DNA of 43,067 bases from an uncultured Chlorobiaceae bacterium (lineage in GTDB: Bacteria > Bacteroidota > Chlorobiia > Chlorobiales > Chlorobiaceae): positions 1 to 43,067 of the forward strand of contig CAINOO010000023.1 of the NCBI GenBank assembly GCA_903851535.1, read 5' to 3'. Under the pieces are notes generated by a model. It searched no databases, was not told where the DNA came from, and worked only from the letters and a program-made list of their open reading frames with translations. Positions 17,859-26,980 of this stretch are shown here, piece after piece. The translations under genes and the position numbers were made by a program. Numbering within the stretch: the stretch's first letter is position 1; each line of letters starts with the position of its first letter.

Positions 17859-19034
17859 GTGAAAAAGCCTCATTTACTTATTATCCCGTCAGTTCCTGTA
17901 TGGCAGCAGGGCAATGTCCTCATTTTTGACCGTAAATTTTACGATGGCATGGCACTGTATGTGCAAAAGTGGCCTGGAAAAGTGAGTTGCCTTATGGAAA
18001 CCACGACCTCTCAGCTCCCCGAATTTGGTGCTACAAAAAAAACAGCCAGCGAACTCCCCTTTCGCTGCATCACCATTGGACAGGGTGAAGTCGTCAATAC
18101 AGAACATCTGAAGGGAGTCTCTCTGGTTCTTGCCTCAGGCGATGCGCACAATCAACTGCACATAAGCGGCCTATGCCGCAAAGAAAAAATAAAATGCGTT
18201 TATGTCATTGAGTACATACCTGAAACCCGATATCAAATAGCATCGTTGAGCACCAGAAACCCTTTGGTCAAGCTGCGCAGATTTTTTTACATCTGGCATC
18301 ATGAAAAAAAACGGGTTGCCGCATTTCAGCTTGCCGATGCTCTTCAGTCCAATGGAACACCGGCTTATTACGAATACAAGGACATTAAAAACAACTTGTT
18401 ATACTTCGATACACGTGTCGATAACCAACACAGTATCCTCGATACCGATCTTGAAAAAAGATTGGATTACCTCTCTCAGTGCAAGCCCCTCCGTCTTGCT
18501 TTTTCCGGTCGCCTGATTCAGATGAAAGGTGCTGATCACTTGATCACTCTGGCCCGCATGTTGAAAAAAGAGGATATTCCCTTCCACATGACCATTTATG
18601 GTACTGGAGAGCTGGAAACGGAGATGAAAAGGAATATTCTGCAGCACAAGCTTGAACATTACGTATGCATGCCGGGTGCTGTGGATTTTTATACCGAACT
18701 TATTCCCGATCTCAAACAAAAAGTTGATTTATTTATCTCTCTTCATCGGCAAAGCGACCCGTCCTGCACCTATCTGGAGACCTTGTCGTGCGGTTTGCCT
18801 ATTGTGGGGTATAAAAACAAGGCTTTTGCCGGATTGTTGGCGTTGGCTGATATTGGATGGGGATCAAAATTAAACGATCTCAATGAGATTAAAAACATTA
18901 TTATCGATCTCAACAACAACAGGACTGTTATTTCGGAAAAGTCCAGAAGAAGTATTTTGTTTTCACGACTACACGATTTTGAAACAACATACAATAAAAG
19001 AGTTGCTCACCTCTTGTCAACGCTTGAACAATAA
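17859..19034 (+). CDS. GT4-like glycosyltransferase
   Basis: The 391-residue protein begins at a GTG with a good ribosome site. Its C-terminal half has the GT-B pattern: LRLAFSGRLIQMKGADHLI, MTIYGTGELETEMK and DPSCTYLETLSCGLPIVGYKN, an E-x7-E-like nucleotide-sugar site. The N-terminal half (MKKPHLLIIPSVPVW, VLIFDRKFYDGM) is divergent, so the acceptor cannot be guessed. It starts a more AT-rich part of the cluster that continues into the GT8 gene. Confidence 0.85.
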   Translation: MKKPHLLIIPSVPVWQQGNVLIFDRKFYDGMALYVQKWPGKVSCLMETTTSQLPEFGATKKTASELPFRCITIGQGEVVNTEHLKGVSLVLASGDAHNQLHISGLCRKEKIKCVYVIEYIPETRYQIASLSTRNPLVKLRRFFYIWHHEKKRVAAFQLADALQSNGTPAYYEYKDIKNNLLYFDTRVDNQHSILDTDLEKRLDYLSQCKPLRLAFSGRLIQMKGADHLITLARMLKKEDIPFHMTIYGTGELETEMKRNILQHKLEHYVCMPGAVDFYTELIPDLKQKVDLFISLHRQSDPSCTYLETLSCGLPIVGYKNKAFAGLLALADIGWGSKLNDLNEIKNIIIDLNNNRTVISEKSRRSILFSRLHDFETTYNKRVAHLLSTLEQ

Positions 19035-19049
19035 TAACAACCCTGTCAC

Positions 19050-19967
19050 ATGAACGAGATTATCAACATAGTATTTGCTACGGACAAGAACTATATCCAG
19101 CACTTGTGTGCCGCGTTGGTATCACTCCTGGAAAACAACAAAAATCTTTCCATTGATATCTATATTATCAGCAGTGGCATGTCAAAAAAAAGCCGCAGAA
19201 ACATAGAAGAAATTACGAAAAAATATACCTGCCGGGTCAAACACATCATTCTTTCAGATGAACTTTTTGCTACGTTGGCCATAACCCATCCCTATTATCC
19301 AAAAGGGATATATTATCGGTTGCTGATTCCGGAACTTATTGACACAGAAAAAATACTTTATCTCGATTCTGATATTATTGTTAATGGCTCTATAAAAGAA
19401 TTATATGAACAGGAGCTTGATAATTATTATGTCTGCGCCATTGAAGATCCTGGTTTTGACCGGCATGATCAATTAAAGATGAACAAAACTGCAAAATATT
19501 TTAATTCCGGAATGATGCTGATAAATTTAGCGCTCTGGAAAAAATCAGGACTGCAAAAAAAAGTTATTGATTTTATTGAAAATAATCCACAGTCAATCTG
19601 GTTTCCGGATCAATGCGGCCTCAATTCGATTATCAATGGTCAATGGAAGAAAGTTCCGTTAAAGTATAATCAGCAATCGTCAATATTCAGCCCTTCTTTT
19701 GAAGAAAAATTCGATTGCTTTGACAAAGCTGAATTAGAAGAGGCAAAAAAAAATCCCGTCATTATTCATTACACCAGCGGTTCAAAACCATGGCATTCAA
19801 CAAATACCCACCCCTATAAATATCTTTATTGGAAATACTTGAAGATGACCAGATACAAACACGCAATATACTCGGATCTGATGCCGTTAACTCTTTTGAA
19901 ATCAATGGTTCCTGCTGATTTGAAAAAACAAATCAAATCACTCATAAAGAAACTTCTGCACCAGTAA
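19050..19967 (+). CDS. GT8 family glycosyltransferase (LgtC/RfaJ-like)
   Basis: The 305-residue enzyme has NIVFATDKNYIQHLCAALVS at the N-terminus, the metal-binding DxD in KILYLDSDIIVNGSI, KYFNSGMMLINLALW, FPDQCGLNSIINGQW and the late IIHYTSGSKPWH. These are the conserved blocks of GT8 galactosyl/glucosyltransferases. The gene is visibly richer in A and T than most of its neighbours, which suggests separate acquisition. It starts 15 bases after the GT4-like gene. Confidence 0.93.
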   Translation: MNEIINIVFATDKNYIQHLCAALVSLLENNKNLSIDIYIISSGMSKKSRRNIEEITKKYTCRVKHIILSDELFATLAITHPYYPKGIYYRLLIPELIDTEKILYLDSDIIVNGSIKELYEQELDNYYVCAIEDPGFDRHDQLKMNKTAKYFNSGMMLINLALWKKSGLQKKVIDFIENNPQSIWFPDQCGLNSIINGQWKKVPLKYNQQSSIFSPSFEEKFDCFDKAELEEAKKNPVIIHYTSGSKPWHSTNTHPYKYLYWKYLKMTRYKHAIYSDLMPLTLLKSMVPADLKKQIKSLIKKLLHQ

Positions 19968-20127
19968 CAATTTTATTGACAAGACAATACAGAAACATGG
20001 CGAATTTTATACACACACTGGTTATCACTCATCCTGCAAGTCCCGCCTACATCACTGCCGCTATTACAAAGAAATCAGGAAGAGATGCTGCAATACTTCT
20101 ACCCTTTAAACTGAAAAAGGGCTGACT

Positions 20128-22386
20128 ATGCTCAAGGAAAATGCTCTCAGAGACGCTCTTCCTTTTGGAAAGCCCTCGAAATCTTTTGACATTGTCGGGT
20201 TTATCAAACGCTACGGTCTTTACATGCTGGTTTTTGGCCTCTTCTTTTTTACCATTACAACGCCCTTTGTTTTTGTTGTCAAGAAGCCATTCTATGAAGT
20301 TCATGCTTTCATGAAAATAGACCCCGTTATAGCAACATTGATCACTCAAAAAGAAGAGACATCAATTATCAACTATTATGATCAATTTGCCAATACGCAG
20401 GCTCACTCGATGAAGACGTTTGAGATTCTCCAAAAAACTGTAGAAAAACTGACACCTCGCGAAAAAGGTTCATTACTTCCACTCGGCCTTCCTTCAGATA
20501 AATGTGCAGACATTCTTGAAAATGTTATTATTATCAGGCCACTTCAGGGAACCCACCTTATAGAGATCGTTGCTTCAGGCACCAAACAGGAGGGGCTTGC
20601 TCCTCTTGTCAATAAGTTGATGAGGGTCTACCTCGATAAAGTGCGCTCCAGCAGTTCAGAGTCGGAGCAGGATCAATTGAATTCTCTGCGTATAAAAAAA
20701 GAGTTGATACAGAATCAAATGAATGCCTATGAAAAAAGTCTTGATGAGCTTACCAGAGATATTTCCACGGCATCATACTCTGAGTCATTTAACATGGCAT
20801 CAAAAAACAGTGAGGAGCTTCAACGGCAGTATGACAATGCTTTCACGGATCATCTTAAGGCAATGAATAATTATTGGGCAGTTGAACAGGTAAATCGTGA
20901 ATTACAATCACTTTCATTAGACCCTCTGGTTGATGAAATAGTGATGAACGATCAATCACTTCACTTTACGAGTTCCTGGACCTACCAGCAGCTTCAGGAG
21001 ATGAGGAGTACAACCGACGGGCTAACCGAAGCAAATCCTGACCGTATCTACGTTGAAAAACGCATGAACGCCATGCAGCAATACGAAAAGAAACAGCGAA
21101 AGGAGCTTCGAAATACCGCAAATGGTATCACTCTTGGAAAAAGAAAGCTCGAAATGCAAAAATCCCTGATACAGGCTAAATACGATTTTGAGAAATCAAA
21201 AAAAACAGTCGATTCTCTTAAAACCGAGCTTGAAAAAAATATCAAAGAATCGCAAAGAATCTCCATAGGCATTCATAAAGGGGAATATCTCTCAGCCTCA
21301 TGGAAACACAATCAGGATCTGCTCGATATGCTTGAGCGCAGAATCGCTGAAATCGAAATTGAACGAAAAGCTCCATTACGGGTAAGCATTGAGTCACTGG
21401 CAAGGGAACCAAAATTTCCCGTTAGCTCCAACACAAACAAGCTTCTGATGATGCTTTTTGGAGCCGCATTCTGCGTTGTTTGCGGCCCTTTTATTGTTTA
21501 TGAATTCCTCGACAACACGATTCGTCGTCCAGAAGATATCAAGCAGGCTTTGGGCTACATGCCAACACAAACAATTGTCAAAGTACAAAAAAAGAAAGGC
21601 GATGCCCAGGAGCTGAACCTTGGAACTGATGAATTTCAGGTACAGGCAATAGGAACACTCTGTACCAGATTTTTCCGTGAAAAGGATAAAAACAACAGTC
21701 GAATCATTCTCTTTACCGGTCTCGAAAAAGGAGTAGGAGCATCCTCCATTGCTTTCAGTTGCGCAAAAGCGCTTGCCAAAGTTGCACCAAAAGTGCTCTG
21801 GATCGATGGCGATATTGACGCATCTGATGTTGAATCATTGGACGATTTTATTCCCGATTTACCTGGACTTCGAGACTTTCTCAACAGCAGTAACCCGTGG
21901 AAAGAGTATGTCATTTCTACACCTGGAGACAATATCGATATCCTCTATGCAGGTAATGCCACAAAAAAACTTATTCCTCTGCAGCGGGTAAGGGAACTTC
22001 TTTGTGATGCAAAAAAAGAGTATGACTTTGTCTGTATTGATGCCCTGCCCGTACTCAAGAGTAACCTTACCGAACACTTTGCGATCTCGTCAGATATTAT
22101 TGCGCTGATTTGTCTTGGAGAGAGTTCCACATTCAACAATCTGAAAGAAGCCGCTGAACGGCTTATCCGGCTGGAAGTTCCTGCCATCGCACCTGTCCTT
22201 AACTTTGGCGGCAATAAACAGACCTTGTCACTCGACGAATTGTTTGATAATCCACCAGCTATTCTTCACAAAATTTTCCCCAAAAAGTTAAAAGAGTTTA
22301 TTAAAAATTCACCGTCCACTCTTGAACTGATTGATAACATTTCAAAACCATTCAGAAATTTCCGGAAATCAAAAAAATCAGCATAA
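20128..22386 (+). CDS. Wzc-like chain-length protein with degenerate BY-kinase domain
   Basis: The 752-residue protein has a first membrane segment (about 30-50), a Wzz-type periplasmic region with long coiled coil (about 190-415), a second membrane segment (about 436-455) and a cytoplasmic P-loop domain (about 510-720). The P-loop reads TGLEKGVGASS (530-540): the lysine before Ser/Thr is replaced by A538. Walker A' is VLWIDGDIDASD and Walker B is FVCIDALP. No tyrosine cluster is present at the C-terminus (FRNFRKSKKSA). It should act with the Wza-like channel in chain-length control and export, but autophosphorylation is unlikely. Confidence 0.9.
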   Translation: MLKENALRDALPFGKPSKSFDIVGFIKRYGLYMLVFGLFFFTITTPFVFVVKKPFYEVHAFMKIDPVIATLITQKEETSIINYYDQFANTQAHSMKTFEILQKTVEKLTPREKGSLLPLGLPSDKCADILENVIIIRPLQGTHLIEIVASGTKQEGLAPLVNKLMRVYLDKVRSSSSESEQDQLNSLRIKKELIQNQMNAYEKSLDELTRDISTASYSESFNMASKNSEELQRQYDNAFTDHLKAMNNYWAVEQVNRELQSLSLDPLVDEIVMNDQSLHFTSSWTYQQLQEMRSTTDGLTEANPDRIYVEKRMNAMQQYEKKQRKELRNTANGITLGKRKLEMQKSLIQAKYDFEKSKKTVDSLKTELEKNIKESQRISIGIHKGEYLSASWKHNQDLLDMLERRIAEIEIERKAPLRVSIESLAREPKFPVSSNTNKLLMMLFGAAFCVVCGPFIVYEFLDNTIRRPEDIKQALGYMPTQTIVKVQKKKGDAQELNLGTDEFQVQAIGTLCTRFFREKDKNNSRIILFTGLEKGVGASSIAFSCAKALAKVAPKVLWIDGDIDASDVESLDDFIPDLPGLRDFLNSSNPWKEYVISTPGDNIDILYAGNATKKLIPLQRVRELLCDAKKEYDFVCIDALPVLKSNLTEHFAISSDIIALICLGESSTFNNLKEAAERLIRLEVPAIAPVLNFGGNKQTLSLDELFDNPPAILHKIFPKKLKEFIKNSPSTLELIDNISKPFRNFRKSKKSA

Positions 22387-22387
22387 G

Positions 22388-22879
22388 ATGATCATCTCAG
22401 CAACAGAACCGGACTGGAAACGGGAAAAAAAAGTTCCCGGAGGTTATGAACCCGCAAAATATCTTCTTTCAGCACTTCGCAACTATCAGCGGCTCAAACT
22501 GAAAACAGATCCCTGGTCAAAAATGCTCTCTCCATTTTTTGTACTGCTCCACCGATTCTGGAGTGCTGTCAGTGGAGCCGACATTCCCCTCAACTGCAAA
22601 ATAGGCGGTGGGTTGATGATGCCTCATCCAAACGGCATCGTCATCCACCCTGAAGCGGAAATTGGTCCCAACTGCCTGATCTTTCAACAGGTCACTATCG
22701 GTGCTGGTCTAAAACCCGGCCTTCCTATCATAGAAGGGCATGTTGATATCGGTGCAGGAGCAAAAATAATCGGGAACATCCGCATAGGTGCACATGCCCG
22801 GATTGGAGCCAATGCCGTCGTTCTTCATGATGTGCCAAGCGGAGCCACAGCCGTAGGCATACCCGCAATAATTCATTAA
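22388..22879 (+). CDS. Hexapeptide-repeat serine-acetyltransferase-like protein (second copy)
   Basis: The frame is open from 22331, but the ATG at 22388 directly after the Wzc-like stop is preferred and gives 163 residues. The beta-helix region has IGGGLMMPHPNGIVIHPEAEIG, FQQVTIGAG, DIGAGAKIIGNIRIG and AVGIPAIIH, the CysE-type active-site layout. It is shorter than biosynthetic CysE and related to the gene at 16072. O-acetylation of the polymer or a precursor is the likely role. Confidence 0.87.
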   Translation: MIISATEPDWKREKKVPGGYEPAKYLLSALRNYQRLKLKTDPWSKMLSPFFVLLHRFWSAVSGADIPLNCKIGGGLMMPHPNGIVIHPEAEIGPNCLIFQQVTIGAGLKPGLPIIEGHVDIGAGAKIIGNIRIGAHARIGANAVVLHDVPSGATAVGIPAIIH

Positions 22880-22890
22880 TACAGATAACT

Positions 22891-24297
22891 ATGGGTGGTG
22901 CTCCTGGAAATATTCTGGTTCCGGTTACCCTGTTCGGGTTCCCCGCCATCGTCATGTACCTTTTTAAAAAGCTTGAACATCGCCAGGCTGCCGCAACAGC
23001 TTATGTTGCTGGATGGATGTTTCTGCCATGTGCCGAGTTCAACATTTTCCTCCTTCACCATACAAAAACAACCGTCATTGCCATCGGTATTCTCTTAAGT
23101 GTCAATTTTTTTGACAAGGAGAGATTTTCAAATTTCAAGTTTTGTATGTCCGATATTCCAATGTTACTGTGGTGCACAGCCCCCTTTTTCTCTTCAATCT
23201 TTAACGATCTCGGACCCTATGACGGTCTCTCACAAACCCTCTATCAGACAATACAATGGGGATTGCCCTACTATATCGGACGAATTTATTTTAATGAGCC
23301 CGATTCGCTGAAAATCCTTGCGTTCACCATTGTGCTTGGCGGAATAATCTATATACCCTTCTGCTGGGTTGAGATGATCATAAGCCCTCAACTGCACCGC
23401 ATGACCTACGGTTTTCACCAGCACAATTTCCTTCAGACTCTCAGGGATGGAGGAGGATTCCGGCCAATGGTTTACATGGATCACGGTCTTATGACTTCAA
23501 TGTGGATGATGCTTGCTATTTTTCTTGGAAGTTGGCTATATTACTGCAAGTGTTTGCCAAAAAAGATTTTTTCAGTAAACACCGATTACGTCCTGATCAT
23601 GCTGGTCATCACCTTCGTCATGATGCAGTCGCAGGGGGCCATCGTTCTGCTTGCTATAGGCCTTATGGTTCTCTATTTTTCAAACAAATTAAAAAAAATC
23701 ACGCTGTTGGTGATACTTTTGATTCCTCCTTATCTCTATATTTACACAAGAGTAAATGGCATCTGGGATGGACGGAACCTTTCCGATTTTGTAGCTGAAA
23801 AATTCAGTCCCGTCAGAGCACAGTCGTTACAGTTCCGCTTCGACAATGAAACAGTTCTGATTGTCAAGGCAATGGAGGGTACCATTTTTGGATGGGGCGG
23901 GTTTGGACGTTCGAGAGTTTTTGATAAAAAAGGAAGAGATCTCACTGTCGCTGACGGGCTGTGGATCATCACCCTTGGGCAGAACGGTATCTACGGTTTG
24001 ATGTTGCTGGTTTTCAGTATTCAACTGCCCGCCATTCTCTTCATGTTACGCTTCAAACCTGGAGAGTGGAATAAAATATCACTTGCGGGGCCTGCTGTTA
24101 TGGCCATCTTTCTTGCACTCTCGATGATCGACAACCTGCTTAATGCCATGATCAATCCGATTTATACCCTTTTCAGTGGCGCTCTGACAGGAATGGCCCT
24201 CAATAATAGCCTGATACTGGATGGTGGTACGGAAACGAAAGAACTTCAACAGGTTGCAGCAACAGCACTACCAGCAACACGCTTTATTGCCGGATAG
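22891..24297 (+). CDS. O-antigen ligase/polymerase-like membrane protein (candidate Wzy)
   Basis: The 468-residue protein has about ten or more hydrophobic segments, with a larger loop in the middle (about 150-195; MTYGFHQHNFLQTLRDGGG and RPMVYMDHGLM) and another carrying FGWGGFGRSRVFD. This layout is typical of the Wzy/WaaL group, which is poorly conserved in sequence. It is the only candidate polymerase in the cluster, which otherwise has Wza-, Wzc- and Wzx-like proteins. It starts 11 bases after the acetyltransferase gene. Confidence 0.8.
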   Translation: MGGAPGNILVPVTLFGFPAIVMYLFKKLEHRQAAATAYVAGWMFLPCAEFNIFLLHHTKTTVIAIGILLSVNFFDKERFSNFKFCMSDIPMLLWCTAPFFSSIFNDLGPYDGLSQTLYQTIQWGLPYYIGRIYFNEPDSLKILAFTIVLGGIIYIPFCWVEMIISPQLHRMTYGFHQHNFLQTLRDGGGFRPMVYMDHGLMTSMWMMLAIFLGSWLYYCKCLPKKIFSVNTDYVLIMLVITFVMMQSQGAIVLLAIGLMVLYFSNKLKKITLLVILLIPPYLYIYTRVNGIWDGRNLSDFVAEKFSPVRAQSLQFRFDNETVLIVKAMEGTIFGWGGFGRSRVFDKKGRDLTVADGLWIITLGQNGIYGLMLLVFSIQLPAILFMLRFKPGEWNKISLAGPAVMAIFLALSMIDNLLNAMINPIYTLFSGALTGMALNNSLILDGGTETKELQQVAATALPATRFIAG

Positions 24298-24368
24298 CCC
24301 TGAACGTCTTTACTGCACCGTGTGACAAAAACATTCAAAACCTGTCAACATTTTAACATCAATTAACC

Positions 24369-24749
24369 ATGAAGCCTTATCACTCAAGACTCTTAAGCTT
24401 CTGGCTCTTGCTCCTGGCAATACTTTTCCTCGCCAGTTTTCTGACTGCCACAGCGATTTTCCATGTGCTCAATATTGATGTCATTTTCCACATACTTCTC
24501 TACAGCACTCTCTCATTTCTTCCGATGCTTATATTCCGCAAACGAAAGACAGCCTTTCTGCTGTCACTTGCCGTGGCACCATTGAGCTTTTTTTTTGAGT
24601 TTTTGCACGGCCAAGAAAGCGGCTGGGGATTCGAGTGGTTTGACGCTTTTGCCAATAATATTGGCATCATGGCTGGCATTACGGTAGGCCTTTTTGTGCG
24701 TCTGAAAAAACATTTTGAAAATGAATCGGCAAATATCAATCCCCTATAG
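24369..24749 (+). CDS. VanZ-like small membrane protein
   Basis: The 126-residue protein has four hydrophobic segments and the VanZ-type pattern FDVIFHILLYSTLSFLP-like early, then FEFLHGQESGWGFEWFDAFANNIGIMAG with the conserved Glu-His and Asp-x3-Asn residues. The exact function of VanZ domains is not settled; in exopolysaccharide clusters they are often next to export genes. Here it lies between the Wzy-like protein and the radical SAM enzyme. Confidence 0.82.
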   Translation: MKPYHSRLLSFWLLLLAILFLASFLTATAIFHVLNIDVIFHILLYSTLSFLPMLIFRKRKTAFLLSLAVAPLSFFFEFLHGQESGWGFEWFDAFANNIGIMAGITVGLFVRLKKHFENESANINPL

Positions 24750-24783
24750 GAAAACCCCATAACGCACAGCAAAATAGAAAAGC

Positions 24784-25881
24784 ATGCATCTGACAGAATT
24801 GGTAACACTGGGAGTGAGCCATACCCGCAACGCCGTTGCCGAAGCGATTTATCTTAAAACAAAAATAGATGTTACACGCCCCATAACCTTTCATGCCCTT
24901 GTCAATGAGCGTTGCAACTGCAAATGTCGCCACTGCGAATACTGGCGTCAGGATGAATATATCCCGGAACTCACTATCGAAGAGTGGAAAAAGAGCCTTC
25001 TGAGCATAAAGGATTTTACAGGATCCTTTGCAGTGAACTTCAGCGGAGGTGAGCCTTTTTTAAAAAAAGGGTTTCTTGAACTGCTCGTTTTTTGCAGAGA
25101 TCATGATATTCGTGCGGGAGTTACAACTAACGGAGCGTTATTGAGCGAAAAAAATGCGGCAACCATTGTAGCAGCAAGACCTTTCAATATCAATATTTCC
25201 TGTGACTCCCATCTCCCCGGGGTTCATGACTATATCAGAGGCATGAATGGCTTGTTCGACAAAATAACAAAGGGCATCGCCCTGCTGCAGCAGGAACAGG
25301 CAAGGCAAAAGATAACCTTTCCGATTATCATAAAGCCCACCATCATGTCGCTGAACTTCCGGGCACTACCAGAAATCGTCGAATGGGCCATGAGTATTGG
25401 AGCAACAGCGATAAACTTTCAACCGCTCGGAAGATGGAGTCGTGAAACCTATGATGAACTCTGGATTGAAGAAAAGGATTGGCCGGAACTTGATCGTTCA
25501 ATGGAAAAATTGATCGCCATGAAACGCTCAGGGGCACCTATTATGAACAGTGAGGAAGTTCTTGGACTGGTCACAGAAAGCTTCCAGGAAAAAAAAGCAT
25601 CACCTGAACACATGCCCTGCCGGATTGGCCTGCAGGAGTTTTATATTCGCCCTGACGGCGATGTCAAATTATGTTTTCACTTTCCCGCCATCGGCAACAC
25701 AACAAAGCTGTCAGCAAAAGAGATATGGAGAGGCTCCCAGGCTCAAAAAATCCGGGAGGCCACCATCAAATGCGATAAATTGTGCTTGCTGACATGCCTT
25801 TCGCACAAATCACTGACGAACAAATTCAGCCAGGCGTTGACCATTCTTTCCCGTCAGAAAAAAACCAACCATCTTCATTAA
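24784..25881 (+). CDS. Radical SAM protein with SPASM-like C-terminus
   Basis: The 365-residue protein binds a [4Fe-4S] cluster through C44-x3-C48-x2-C51 (NERCNCKCRHCEYW), followed by NFSGGEPFLKKG for SAM binding. Near the C-terminus C279-x12-G-x4-C297 fits the start of a SPASM domain. Further cysteines follow in CDKLCLLTC, though spaced differently from the standard pattern. SPASM enzymes often modify peptides, cofactors or sugars. No precursor peptide gene is evident beside it. A role in modifying a sugar or the lipid carrier is inferred from the neighbours only. Confidence 0.88.
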   Translation: MHLTELVTLGVSHTRNAVAEAIYLKTKIDVTRPITFHALVNERCNCKCRHCEYWRQDEYIPELTIEEWKKSLLSIKDFTGSFAVNFSGGEPFLKKGFLELLVFCRDHDIRAGVTTNGALLSEKNAATIVAARPFNINISCDSHLPGVHDYIRGMNGLFDKITKGIALLQQEQARQKITFPIIIKPTIMSLNFRALPEIVEWAMSIGATAINFQPLGRWSRETYDELWIEEKDWPELDRSMEKLIAMKRSGAPIMNSEEVLGLVTESFQEKKASPEHMPCRIGLQEFYIRPDGDVKLCFHFPAIGNTTKLSAKEIWRGSQAQKIREATIKCDKLCLLTCLSHKSLTNKFSQALTILSRQKKTNHLH

Positions 25882-25888
25882 TCTGACA

Positions 25889-26980
25889 ATGATTACCAAC
25901 AGCCCTCATACGGGAGAACGTGTACAACTGCCTGATATCGACTGTGTCCTTATAGGGGTTAACTGCAGCAAAACGTTGGGCAGTTGTCTTGCATCAATCA
26001 TTTCAGCCGATTACCCGCGTGAAAAGTTACATCTCTACTATGTGGATGGAGGCTCAAGCGACAAGAGTATTGCCATAGCAGAAAACTATGAAGGAGTTAA
26101 GGCAATAGCGCTCAACCTTGCATACCCGACCCCTGGAGCAGGGAGAAACCATGGATGGAAGGAGGGCTCTTCACCATTGGTACAATTTCTGGATTCTGAT
26201 ACGCTGCTTGATGCCGGGTGGTTACGCAAGGCGGTCAATGCCATGAATGACGAACGAGTGGGAGCGGTGCTTGGATTTCGCAAAGAGATGCACCCTGAGC
26301 ACTCTGTTTATAACTGGATTGGGGATCTCGAATGGGGCAGGGCTGTCGGCAAATCAGACTGTTTTGGGGGTGATGTCCTCATTCGCCGTCAAGCTCTTGA
26401 AAAAACAGCCGGTTATGACGAGATTCTGGTCGGTGGGGAAGATCCTGAACTCAGCCGGAGAATTATCAGAGCCGGATGGGAAATAATCCGGCTTGATGCC
26501 CTTATGACAAGGCATGATCTCGCCATGAAAACTCTTAAACAGTACCTTCGCCGGGCATTCCGTTCAGGATATGGCTTTGCAGCCGTAAGAAACCGGGAAG
26601 CAAAAGCGGGGACATCCTTCTGGAAATATGATTTTCTTAAAATAGTCATTAAAGGCGGAGGGTTTCTCGGCTGCTGGACGCTCTCTTTTTTACTTTTACT
26701 ATCAGGATATCGTGCACAGACAACAACTGTTCTTGCGCTGTTTTTGCTCGCCTTTGGCATAACCATGCTGCTTTCGCCCCGTCTGTTCAGGATTAACAAG
26801 TTCATGCATGAAGACAATCTGAACAGAAGGGAGGCGAAAAGATATGCCTGGCACTGTTCGGTAGTGGTTCTTCCGCAACTCTTCGGAATTATCCGTTTTT
26901 ATGCAGGCAAATTTCTTGACAAGCCATTAAAAAACCGACGCAGCACTCTTAAAACAGGCCTTTCAACACCCTCCACATGA
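25889..26980 (+). CDS. GT2 family glycosyltransferase with C-terminal membrane segments
   Basis: The 363-residue protein has a GT-A domain: DCVLIGVNCSKTLGSCLASI, YYVDGGSSDKS, FLDSDTLLDAGWL (DxD), FGGDVLIRRQALEKTAGYD and GGEDPELSRRII. About 60 hydrophobic residues follow (two or more membrane segments, about 255-300). It probably acts at the cytoplasmic face of the inner membrane. The stop overlaps the next start by four bases (ATGA), so the two are translationally coupled. Confidence 0.9.
   Translation: MITNSPHTGERVQLPDIDCVLIGVNCSKTLGSCLASIISADYPREKLHLYYVDGGSSDKSIAIAENYEGVKAIALNLAYPTPGAGRNHGWKEGSSPLVQFLDSDTLLDAGWLRKAVNAMNDERVGAVLGFRKEMHPEHSVYNWIGDLEWGRAVGKSDCFGGDVLIRRQALEKTAGYDEILVGGEDPELSRRIIRAGWEIIRLDALMTRHDLAMKTLKQYLRRAFRSGYGFAAVRNREAKAGTSFWKYDFLKIVIKGGGFLGCWTLSFLLLLSGYRAQTTTVLALFLLAFGITMLLSPRLFRINKFMHEDNLNRREAKRYAWHCSVVVLPQLFGIIRFYAGKFLDKPLKNRRSTLKTGLSTPST

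Noticed and set aside
17795-17926. Short frame starting ATG at 17795 before the GT4-like gene
   Set aside because: It overlaps the well-supported GTG-started glycosyltransferase gene in another frame and has no resemblance to a known product.
19976-20007. TTGACA at 19976 as a promoter for the Wzc-like gene
   Set aside because: No acceptable -10 element at 16-18 bases. The nearest AT-rich hexamer is too far.
22331-22387. Upstream extension of the second acetyltransferase
   Set aside because: It would overlap the Wzc-like gene by over 50 bases and adds a segment not typical of the family. The ATG at 22388 follows the stop directly.
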